Positions 21,901-32,500 of a stretch of 64,000 nt of DNA are shown one piece after another; within the stretch, counting starts at the first letter, position 1; every line of letters begins with the position of its first letter. The notes under the pieces are model-generated. The model did no database searches and had not been told where the DNA came from. It saw nothing but the letters and a program-made list of their open reading frames with translations. A program made the translations under genes and the position numbers. This DNA comes from Axinella damicornis (lineage: Eukaryota > Porifera > Demospongiae > Axinellida > Axinellidae), in NCBI GenBank assembly GCA_963931865.1, contig OZ007511.1:9724603-9788602 (forward strand). The letters run 5' to 3'.

Positions 21901-23719
21901 TCCAGCAACAGAATTGATACACATTGTCAAGCATGCATCTCATTTGAATGTCATGGTTAGGCGCAGGTTGCAGTAGCAACGTAAATACTGATCAGCTAGC
22001 TTGATCAGTATTTACGTATTTACGTTGCTACTGCAACCTGGCTAGCTTGTGGCCAGGCCATGGCCTGGCCACAAGCTAGCCTCGTTCCCAGGCCACTTAC
22101 ATAGTTGTTGAACTTGCGTTCTGTACATACGTAGCCATGATATACAAGGTATTTATAATGATGGTACAAGGAAAGATCTTTTACCCACCTTGCCAGCCTC
22201 TTCCTTTGATCCTGAAATAATTATGTAGACTGGCTGCCAGAAGGTTGAGCAGGCCTGCTATGATCATGACTGCAAGAAATCCTAGCACCACAAGGGTCAG
22301 CACCCAGGACGCCCACGCAGAGATAGCAACGGCCACTATCATGCTTACCGCTGTCTCCACAATGCTGCCCAGTTGAGGCCCTGTAAGCTGGGATGAATAT
22401 TCCTATCTTCATCACATGCCTATGATGGTAGCTATATACAGTGGACTACTTATGTAGGTGTTAATCATATCTTTGTGAACACACGTTCTTTCAAGCATGT
22501 TATTGGCCCCTGTCTTTACTGTAGCATAGACACCATTCTTATTCTTGCGTTGTCTTGTTTTGTATTGTGTTTGTACAATACGTATAGTGGTATGCATACC
22601 CTCTTATGGTACCACCTTAAAATATGATGCTGAGCCTAGCTGCATGGAAACGTTTTTCTGAAATGCGTTTGTGGCGCGACAATTCAGAAGACGCTTCTTC
22701 CAAGAATTGGAAAGCATATCTTCCCAAGAAGCAGAAGGGTTTTGCAATGAGCGCTGGGTTTTTACATACAAAAGTTGCTGAAAAGGGGGGGGGGCTGGAG
22801 ATTCGCTTATGGATCTTCCAGAGCTTTATTTAGGTCTTCTGGAGTAGTGACGGAAAAGGTTCCGCAAAATTAATAACTAATGGGTGTCATTTCTAAAGAT
22901 GCGTACGATATATATATTATACAAGTAATAAAAAACATTTGAAAATGTAACAGGATGTAGGGATACCAGAACCGCAAAAAGTAAGGAAACAAGGTAGGGA
23001 TGGTCACACAAAACAGTGAAGTATACAACCCCCTACAGAGATCTTTTTCCATAATACGTGTATAATGAAAAAAGATATGTAGGGGGATTGTATACTTCAC
23101 TGTTTTGTGTGACCATCCCTACCTTGTTTCCTTACTTTTTGCGGTTCTGGTATCCCTACATCCTGTTACATTTTCAAATGTTTTTTATTACTTGTTTATG
23201 TCATTTTTTTTTAGCAGCAGGCGCATGCATACTGGACTCTGGCATTTACACTGCCAGCAATGGCTGAAGAATCAGACCCAAGCATCTCAAAAGCCAACCC
23301 TTTTCTGGATGGATACTAAGCCAGTGCTCCCTGAGCTGTAGGTAAAATAGCTATACCAGATAGTAGTAGTGACACATTGTTGAGTCTTTAGATAGGCATT
23401 CACCCCTCTCACAGAACACAGTCTAGTAACTACCTCAGTCTATAATAGCACAACAGCGCAAGGCACTTCTAATTCAGCGATCTTGAATAATAATTACGTA
23501 TCGTTGCTAAGTGATCGTTTAAGTGCGCATGCGTACAAACATGAAAATGGCGTGACAAATGAAGCCATAGTTATTGAGTGGGCAGCTGTAGCCGCCTGGC
23601 GAAGACTTGGAGGTTGCCAAAAAGCGATGGGCTGGTGCACTGCTCGGTGTAAAATGCTGCTGTTTCGTGCGAAAACCATCATGAGGGATTGAGGCGACGT
23701 TGAGCTAGCCCGTCTGAAA

Positions 23720-23752
<33 letters not shown>

Positions 23753-24173
23753 AGAAAGAAAAACAATTTGCCCGTTTTGCGAGTACCTGGTGCGGTACTT
23801 TCGCGACGGTTTTTCGCGACGCGAGGAGTCTTGTTGGTCATGAAAACACTCGAAGATGAACGGTATGTGGTTATAAAGGCTTATAAGTGTACCGTTTCTG
23901 AGATTTGGAGAGATTCTTTTGTATTAGCATATATTACGTGTACGTCGTATCCCTACATACAGAGTCTACCGACTCTGTGATTATATATATTGACTAGTAG
24001 TATGCACTTGTAGCTACAGTGGAACCCCTCACAGAGGCTGCACTAAATGAAGATTAATCAGGAAACATGATCTACGTAATCCCAACGTTGTATAAGTGAT
24101 TCTCATGCCCCTGAAATGTTATTAGGATACATTTTTCTTGTCCCATGGTGGTGGTGGTGGTGGTGGTGGTGGT

Positions 24174-24225
<52 letters not shown>

Positions 24226-26571
24226 AGCTCAAGGTTCTACTGCACATCATTTGTTTTCCTTGTATGGTACGTACGGTCTTTAAAATAGATGCCGATATTC
24301 AGCTTCGCCACAAGTCAGATGGCTTCTTCCAAGAATTGGAAGGTTTCTTCCGAAGATACAGAAGGCTTTTCCCGAATACCCGAAAGAAATGTACCATATA
24401 TTTTCACATCTCCAAGGTGAAATGCACATGAAACTAAGTTACTGACATAGTGGTCACAGCTAAACTATACTGTTTGTGTGTCCAGTAACCATGTTAGAAT
24501 ACTGCTCTACATTTTACCCCCTTTGCACGACTTGCATCGCTGGCGAGCCTAACGGTGAGTGCCCCAGTGGAGTTCCTCTTATCCTCAAACCAGGCCATCT
24601 CCTGCCTCAACATGGCCTTGAAGGTGAGGGAGCGCAAGGTGTACATCAGCCGCTCTCCAGACAGGGTCAAGCACACTGCCTGAAATAGGTGAAGACAAAT
24701 CAGGACACAAGAAGTGTGGATGACAAATAGGTATAGCAAAAATACCGTTAGGGTATACATTCTGTTTGGTAATCAGCCTGGGTTCCAAATTGAGGATGTT
24801 GACAAAATTGGAGATAGTACTAGTGCATAATACCTACGTAGCTTGTCCCAGATCTAGATGGAAATAATATTATAGGCCGCATATAATATTATGTATGACA
24901 AAACCATACGTGTTAGGTATACAGTGGTGTGAGAATACACAAGTACATTATACCATTATTATGTCCAAACGTTGGGATTCTCCTCCCAAGATTACAAAAT
25001 CTATTTAGCAAAAGGGTGCCGAAAATTGTGACATTTAGACGATACATGATATACAGAAAACAAATCTAGGAATCTATTCCGAAATGTATTATAGGCTTCG
25101 TTTTTCCTTGGTGAAATGTTTACGGTGTAGAGTAGAATAACATACCCACCTCTGTGAAATTAGCAACTCCGGAGACTGCAGCTAGTATCAGAAACAAGCC
25201 AGCCCAGAGGTGTGTAAGACCAATGACTTGATCAAATGGGAAGGTGTATAACTTGTCCAAAGAAAATGGCGAACGCTGGAAAGACGGCACCTTGAACTGC
25301 AGCACCAAGAACACCAAGCAAAATCAGCAAAACGAGAAGGCAGTCCTTCAAAATGAGCCGAATCACTCTCATCCATGAAACATCGGGCAGCTCTTTCTCA
25401 TTGTCTGTTGCACGATCTCCTTTCAATGACACGACGTCTACTTCAGGGATGTGATGATCACCAGATGTGGGAGAAGTGTAAAGAATCACTCCACCACTGC
25501 TCATCCTGGTGGGAGTCAGGTCATCTGTATTGTGGCTGAGTGAACTCCCATGATGGCCTTCATCGTCGGTGGTATCCCTGCTCAGTTCATTGGGAAGGAT
25601 GGTGTCGTACTACATTGGTGAAAGGAATGCAAAAAAACCTAATTACTTTTCTACATGGGACACTGAATTATTCTAATTCTGGAACAGGCTTTCCATCAAA
25701 TTTACTTACAGCCCCAAGTTGCATTAACTCTTTACCAACTAACGTATGGTTGGTAAAGAGTTAAAATGTCCCTACCCAATACAATACCGTCAAGCAAAGC
25801 TACATGCTCCGTGGGTGCTACAGAGCATGTAGTTCAGTTCAATTGATTTGATAACCCAGGAATGCCACAGGACGTGCTGGCAACTCACTTGCTAGATATA
25901 TGTAAGATAATATTTCATCTGAGGATCCTCACTAGGCATTTTAATGCTATGTTAAAGAGTGAGAATGTGTGATTGAGTGTGGAAGCGTGAGACTCATACC
26001 CCATGCATTACACCTGATAGGTGTTAGTACGTACCTGAGCAAAAACGAGATCATAATAGTGTCCTTTTAGATCCATCAGCTTTTCATGCGTACCCATTTC
26101 AACAATACGTCCATTCTCCATGACTGCGACCGTATCAGCAGTTTGAAAGGTGGATAGACGGTGGGAAATAACAAATGTTGTACGACCCTGTTGGGCTCTG
26201 TCAAGAGCAGCCTGAACGACTCTCTCACTCTCTGAATCAAGTGCTGAAGTTGCGTCATCCAGCAACAAGATCTTGGGGTCTCGTACCAATGCCCGGGCAA
26301 TGGCAATCCGCTGCTTTTGGCCACCACTCATTTGGGCTCCTTGCCTCCCGACAAACGTGTAGTAGCCATTTGGAAGCTCTGAGATGAAGTTGTGTGCATT
26401 TGCAATCCTTGCCGCTTGAACAATTTCTTCATAAGTGGCATCCAGCTTCCCAAAGCGAATGTTTTCAGCGATAGTTGTATCAAATAGCACTGGTTCCTGA
26501 CTGACTACTCCGATGTGGGAATGTAGCCACGTAAGATTGAGGTCATGGACATTGTTTCCTCCAATCAGCAC
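18945..26571 (-). CDS. ABCB-type (P-glycoprotein-like) ABC transporter, 3' half of gene
   Basis: Full-size ABCB transporters couple ATP hydrolysis to export of lipophilic compounds across membranes. Exons seen (minus strand): 26571-26035, 25609-25150, 24679-24518, 22387-22189, 21691-21591, 20684-20400, 20283-19879 and 19328-18945 (stop). They encode the second part of NBD1 (Q-loop VSQEPVLF, signature MSGGQ, Walker [14 protein letters not shown]-loop SHRLST), a linker, TMD2, and NBD2 (Walker [11 protein letters not shown]-loop, PSAGQ, Walker [14 protein letters not shown]-loop AHRLST). TMD1 and Walker A of NBD1 are not found in the 2.9 kb upstream. Frame breaks occur near 25252 (after FFGQ) and near 22225, and the 20400/20283 junction is not in phase. 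It may be a decayed or incompletely assembled gene. Confidence 0.9.
19614..19647. mobile_element. 34-bp hairpin flanked by a 9-bp direct repeat
   Basis: ATAGATAATAGAACT and its complement are separated by 4 bases and flanked on both sides by GGTGACACC (19605-19613 and 19648-19656). The termini are unlike the TAG(C/T)CTCG family, but size and target duplication are the same. It lies in an intron of the ABC transporter gene. Confidence 0.65.
21085..21485. mobile_element. Foldback-family element, TAGTCTCG subtype, 401 bp
   Basis: Terminal inverted repeats begin TAGTCTCGTGGGCCAGACGT and end in the complement, GTCTGGCCCGCGAGACTA. A perfect 9-bp direct repeat TGCAGTGGG flanks it (21076-21084 and 21486-21494). 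A second inner pair of GACCAGACG/CGTCTGGTC motifs lies inside. No coding capacity. It sits in an ABC transporter intron. Confidence 0.93.
21963..22100. repeat. Two adjacent palindromes joined to half a foldback terminus
   Basis: The first palindrome (about 21965-22052) pairs AGGTTGCAGTAGCAACG with CGTTGCTACTGCAACCT, with a GATCAGTATTTACG inner pair. The second, GCTAGCTTGTGGCCAGGCC and its complement, follows at about 22053-22091. TAGCCTCGTTCCCAGGCC then overlaps its right end without a matching partner. Confidence 0.75.
22921..23195. repeat. Near-perfect inverted repeat, arms about 130 bp, loop about 15-20 bp
   Basis: The left arm 22921-23050 (for example, CTTGTTTCC/GGAAACAAG and CATCCTGTTACATTTTC pairs) matches the right arm 23066-23195. 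The hairpin lies in the large ABC transporter intron. Open frames on both arms are mirror copies and are not genes. Confidence 0.88.
23200..24147. other. Intronic stretch with a GAAA microsatellite
   Basis: (GAAA)n at about 23718-23760. Short open frames on both strands have no splice or domain support. Confidence 0.45.
24148..24224. repeat. (GGT)n followed by a G run of more than 45
   Basis: A TGG/GGT trinucleotide array passes directly into an unbroken G homopolymer. Likely quadruplex-forming and length-unstable. It is on the plus strand within the intron between the exons ending at 24518 and starting at 22387. Confidence 0.9.
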
Positions 26572-26856
26572 CTGAGAAAAATCATCATCAAAGGCCAAAG
26601 TCCAAAATCAAAGTCAAAAATCAGGCCAATGGTCAAAGTAAGTTCTAAGGCCAAAAGGTCAAAATCAAACGTCAAAGAGTACCACTAGAAGTGGTCTGAA
26701 GAATGCTACTAGCGAATGATCACTTGATGACATCATAAATCAAAGCCTGGTTTTGAAATATGGTCATATGACCAGATTTTGGGCGATTTAGCCAATCACA
26801 GCTCAGCTTTGAAATGTTGTCGTGGGTGGGGCTAGACTGAAGGTGGCTAGCTGCGC

Positions 26857-26886
26857 CAGACCCTCGCACACGTGCGAGGGTCTGGC
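26857..26886. repeat. 30-bp GC-rich palindrome between direct repeats
   Basis: CCAGACCCTCGCAC/GTGCGAGGGTCTGG forms a nearly perfect palindrome. GCTGCGCCAGA occurs on both sides (26850-26860 and 26885-26895), partly overlapping the palindrome ends, as if a 7-11 bp target was duplicated. Confidence 0.6.
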
Positions 26887-26982
26887 TGCGCCAGATTAGT
26901 CTCGACTCAAGTTAGGGGCAGAGGGAAAATCACAAAGCTACAGCTGTGTGCGGTGAGTGAACGTATACCTCCTCTCGGCACG

Positions 26983-27015
26983 TAGTCTCGTGCCCAGACC
27001 CTCCTCCCGAGACTA
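26983..27015. mobile_element. Foldback miniature element, TAGTCTCG subtype, 33 bp
   Basis: TAGTCTCGTGCC at one end and CCGAGACTA at the other, with almost no interior. The flanking 9-mers CTCGGCACG (26974-26982) and CTCGGCACA (27016-27024) match at 8 of 9. It is the smallest member seen. Confidence 0.8.
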
Positions 27016-27418
27016 CTCGGCACATGCCTGCAGATGATATACCAGTCCTATCCTCTATGAGCGTTGCTCCTCCAGACAAGGAGTTCTAGTTTTCTGTCTG
27101 TGCGTCAACAGCAGGAAAGTATGCAACTCAATTGACCCACCTGCCGAGTCTACAGTTAATTTTATAAGTTCAATCAACAGACCATTTTCATACCAGAACT
27201 TGTTTCCACGGTATGTCAGTAAAGGTTCACGCACAATGTCATGGATAGGGGACCCAATGAAAAATCTATATGAAGTAACCTTGAATCAAGTGTGCTAGAA
27301 CCCAAGAACCAAGTGAACATGTTTGTGAACTGCAGTTACTAATGCTTCTATGACTTCCACTTTGCCAGTAATATACAATGCTTATAGAGAGTTAAATGCC
27401 AAAATATGGTTTTTCTTT

Positions 27419-27735
27419 GATTTTATATGGGAGGTTATATAGGAACATACCTTCAACAGGTATGAACGGAGGTGGTCCGGCTACCGACACACTCTGCTAA
27501 TGGTATCTATTGATTTTCAACGATGCTTGCTAAAATTCATCGTTATAAGTCACTTCAAACGGATCAAAATATGTTGTTTTGTGATTTTATATGGGAGGTT
27601 ATATACAAACATACCTTCAAAAGGTATCAACACAAGTGGTCCGGCTATTAACACACTCTACTAACGGTACCTATTGGTTTTCAAGAATGTTTGCTGAATT
27701 TCATTGTGAAAAGTCACTTCAAACCAATCATCTAA
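27419..27735. repeat. Direct duplication of about 165 bp
   Basis: GATTTTATATGGGAGGTTAT occurs at about 27419 and 27581, followed in both copies by ACATACCTTCAA, GGTATSAACR and GTGGTCCGGCTA, with about 80% identity. No coding signal. Confidence 0.8.
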
Positions 27736-29504
27736 TCTTCTATGGGGAAAATGTATTGTAATATTAAATGATTGCTAAAATAGTCACTTCACAGTCCATA
27801 GTTGGGTTGGTCCAGGCATTTTTGCACATGGTACATCAAGTGAAATCCATCAGTACCATTGGTTTCAGGGTGGAGCTTCAAAAGTCACTTGAACTAATCT
27901 TGACCATTATTTTGACATTAACCCTTTCAAGTCCAAGACTACTGTGGTCAAAAAAGTAGCTCTGCTCACAAACTGCTTGTGTGGCTTTGATGCAACTCAG
28001 GTAGATATTCAGTTCTAGCATAACAGATTTGAAATTGCTTCACCTTCAATTTTTCCATTGGGAGCCCTATCATGGATCCATTTCTGTGATTCCTTTTCCT
28101 ATTAGTACAGGCATAGTGATTCGCAACGAATCAGTACAGTCATTCAAATGCATGCACTTAGGCTACATTAGCAACAGTAGCTACCAGTCAGTGCTGGAAC
28201 ATCCTCCAATCAGCAGCAGTATAGTTCATTGGTTGGGATGACAACAGTTGCACAGTTGAGAAGCAACGAGGGAGTTTTTGATCTGCATGGAGCCACATTT
28301 TCATGCTGGGAAACTCCACTTACTCCAGATTCGTGTTTATCCCTCATCAACGCTAATGGCTGGAATGCAGCCGTGGATCCGCGCTAGGGCAATGTTATTC
28401 ACCAAATCTTTCCCTCTCTCTCCCCCACCCCGCCCACCCCAGAAACGAAACGCAGAAGGGTCTGGGAACCAAACTGTGCACTGACCCATTCAGCCCATTC
28501 CCACTTGTAATGTTCCACACTGCTCCACCTGCCATAAGAGATGTGAATTGAACTGGCATGGTGTCTGATGACTGATCTGTGGGCATGGCTACTACAATAT
28601 AACTAGCTACAGGTTATAAGACAATATTAAATGTAACATAGATTCTTTATGAGCAAGTTCAGATACTTTATGAGCAAGTTCTGATACTTCACAAATGTAT
28701 AGCTACATAAGCTGGCTTAGCTACATAAGCTGGCTTAGCTACATTTTACTGCTTTGAGTTACACTATACCTAGCTATATTTTGATTGTACACATGCACCG
28801 GTCCAACCTCTATGCTCTCCCCACCTGTCATTGCCAGCTGGCCTGTTTCATTTTCAATTCTGCCTACCTCTTAGAGTACACCTGGAACCATGAGGACATG
28901 AGCAGATCACATGACATCATGTAGTAGCAGGGATCACGCAATATCATGAGATCAGTCATACAGTGGATGAGATCACATGATGTCTTAATTGTAAACCAGC
29001 TGTAGTCTCGTACCCAAGCTTTGATGACATCATTATTGCATTAGTATACATTCATGTATGTGGGTATATTAATATCACAATAACAATGACATCATTGCAA
29101 TTGCAATAGTAAATGAATTGAGGACTGCATGGGATTCAGTATTTGTAATTAACATGAGGCCAGCTACATGCAATTTGTACAAAATTTGTACACTTTGATA
29201 CCAGAAATTACAAATCAATGGTTTCTTTTAGTGCTAGATGGTAGCTACAGCCTTATAGTGATAAAAAGACATTGAATATGAGGTGAAGATAGGACTGACT
29301 TATAAATGAAGTGTATTGTATGCCAGGAGATATTTTTTATAGAACACTGAGTTAATTTCTATACATAACTTATACCAAAGTGATTGATACAATAGACAAG
29401 CTAGCTAGACCGCATCACATAAGTACAGCCAGATAGCTATATGAAATAAAATATACCTTCACTGCTTGTAAGGTATATATATCAACTACAACAGTTTACT
29501 GAGC

Positions 29505-32500
29505 CTACAAAGTGACTATCTTGGAGCGCCACTGGGACTCGGAATTGTCCGGCACGTTTTGATCATGGGATGAGACGGCTGGGGATGTGTTTACAACATA
29601 GTGATTCGGATTGTGTCTGTTTGTGAGATACGAGACTCTCGGGCCTGGGCTGTTGCTCTTGATGCTCCAGTACTCTGGCTCACTGACGGAAGGAGTGTCG
29701 GCCTGCCGGTTCACCATGAACTGAGCTGGTGATGAGCTGGTACTCCCTATGGTACGAAAGTAGTGGTACCATGCACAAGAATGTTTCAGACATACATCAG
29801 ACACCATGCAACACACAGCTGTGATTTTCTAATAGCACAAGTTGGGGGCAGTGGCATGCCACAGGTGTTTGAACACATGTACGGTACCCAGGGAGTGGTC
29901 CTAACAAAAGATTTATGGGCAGAGAGAGCAGTGGCACTATGCCAAAACAATCCTGTACTTTTAATAAACTGCTCACCGAAACACACAGTACCTAAATTGT
30001 GTGTTGCACATGCTGCAATGTTGGTACTCCAATGTGAAGTACATGCATAGAAACAGCAGGGTTGGGCAAAGAAATTTGTCACTGCTGTGGCCACACTGCC
30101 AAAGGCAGGGTCTGGGGGACTGGTATACTTTGTGCTGGGCCTCCAAATTAAGGCATGAAAATAATTACTTTCACCATGCAGTAGTTAGCTATGAAGGGCT
30201 CTCATATGTCAACTTCATGCTTTGCACAGCACTGGCACTGCTTTCTGCTTCCTTCTCAGTGATGTAACACATGTAATCATACATGCGCATTCTTTTACCC
30301 AGGCATGCACAAATGCATTGATCTGCAGCTGGTCAGGCATCCATAGACTAAGTGGAGGCGTTTCCCTCACACCGACCCAAAGTAGCTATAACATGTTGTT
30401 GAGTCTATTCTGCATAAAATGTGAGCATCAGTCCAGCCACGGACTAAGTGGTTGGAGGTACTTCCCTCAGCTCTGAACAGATAATTAACTACTACATCAT
30501 ATACATTTGAGCTGAAACATAGCACCTAGTAGCTCTAACATGCTGTTGAGTCTATCAGTCTGACCATGGACTAATTATACGTAGCTGGAGGCACTTCCCT
30601 CAGCTCTGAACAGAGTGCCAGGTGTTAGCTACTACAGCTGAGCTGAAACATAGCCCCTAGTAGCTCTAACGTGCTGCTGAGTCTATTCTGCAAGTCATTG
30701 TCGTTTGTGCCCTCACTTTCTTTGCTCTTGGTCCTCTGCTGCCTCACTGCTCCCACCACGCACATCATGAGGAAGAGCATGATGAAGATGACCATGACCA
30801 GTCCCCCCACTACACCGACAAACACAGTGGCCGGTACTGATGCACCTGCAGAGTCTGAGAATATAGGAGAAGAAATCAATTTCTATGATCGTCAATTAAC
30901 TGATAAATTTCTTTCCTTGTGCTGCAAACTGCAAATAAAGTAAGCCAGCTCTTCAGAGCACGGATTACAGGCACTAAATAGAGCTACTGATAGCTGAATA
31001 ATGAAAGGCTTGCTATATGGATGCCTGATATAAAGTGAACACTGCACATGCCATATATGGATGCCTGATATAAAGTGAACACTGCACATGCCTAGCAGTC
31101 TATAACATTTACTCAGTATTATTGACAAGCTGGAAAGTGAAACAAATCAATTGCCTGAAGCTCATACTGATGAACATGCACACCCTGGATCAAGGCAGTG
31201 AAGTCAGAACACTTGGCTATAGCACTAGCTGGTGTTCAGTGTTCCTCGTTTCGTGTTGTAACCATGCCCATCGATATCATTTGTGGAATGAGGTGTTACC
31301 GTAGCAACGGATCGGCTATTTCATGGTATTATGACTCGTGCAACCAACAGCGGAATTTAAAGTTGAAGTGGTACACACGTCACTACTCTCCAGGTGACGT
31401 GCAATGTATAAGGAGCTGGAGACCATACACTCACTTGCAAGGTTAACCGCACTGCTCTCACAGTGTGTTCCAACATAGCCTCCCACACACTCGCACACGT
31501 ATGCACTCACACCACGACCAGTGTTAATACATGTACCACCATGCAGGCAATAGGCAGTTTCATTGCAGGGACCTGTGTGTACAGTACGCAGGCATATGGA
31601 ACACTTGAAGGATCATGCATACATATATATCGATCAGTATGGTCACTACTATAATATTCATGGATGTTTCAACCTAGCCCCACACCCAACGATGTTTGTT
31701 ACTAGGTGGGAGACCAAGCTAGAGTGCTTTAGATAGCATGGAATGCTATACTCACACAACACTCTATAATATGCTGGTTCACTACACTAGCACATTACAC
31801 TATACTGTAACAGATTGCATGTCAGCTAGCAGCATAATTATACTAACTACACTGTATAGTTATGCACAGGAACTAATTTATATAAGATGGACCTCAAACA
31901 AAGTGTAAGTGCAGAAGGGGCATGCATGCATGCAGGCCCAATCAACTCTTCATTAGCTCAACACAATATATACTTTACAGTACTTGCCATGCGTCGCCTC
32001 AATCTCGCAGTGAAAGCCACCTAACCCTTCTGCACACAAGCACCGGTACTGAGAAATTCCTGTATTCTCACATGACCCGCCATTCTGGCAGGGATTATTG
32101 TAGTTGCAGGGACCATCTGAACATAAGAGAGGGCATGTACAGTTCAGTAGAGTGTGTGAAAGGGCATACGTACTATATACTACAGAGGCACACATTCCTC
32201 ATGCTGGAAACACAGGGAATAGAATTGCCAACCAATAAAGGTATTTGCTTTCATGGTCTAACTCCCCCAGTTTCAACTGTAATTGATACATGCTTCTCTA
32301 AGCAATTTCATTATGAGTTAATTAACTGTAATTGAATGCATGATTCCACCTGTTCAGAATGCCTGTATAAAGCAACGCAACACCCACCATATTTAATGTG
32401 TTCATTCAACATATGTGTGTGCAGCAACCGCACACTCAAACAATCCCACAGTTGACAAGTGCAGTGTGTGCACGTAACAGTACACACCAAGTACAAGTGG

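Larger units (their letters stand above)
26600..29500. other. Region between the ABC transporter and receptor genes
   Basis: This is where the missing 5' exons of the ABC transporter would be expected, but neither a Walker A (GxxGxGKS/T) nor TMD1-like hydrophobic exons are visible on the minus strand. It contains foldback elements, a direct duplication (27419-27735) and short tandem repeats near 28640-28740. Confidence 0.6.

Noticed and set aside
22870..23341. Small hydrophobic protein ([17 protein letters not shown]) encoded on both strands
   Set aside because: It appears twice because it lies in both arms of a hairpin; intronic and without a start context.
31984..31988. Conventional GT donor (GTACTG) for the second EGF exon of the receptor gene
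   Set aside because: It would leave the next exon out of frame and create an early stop; the GC donor keeps phase 1-1.
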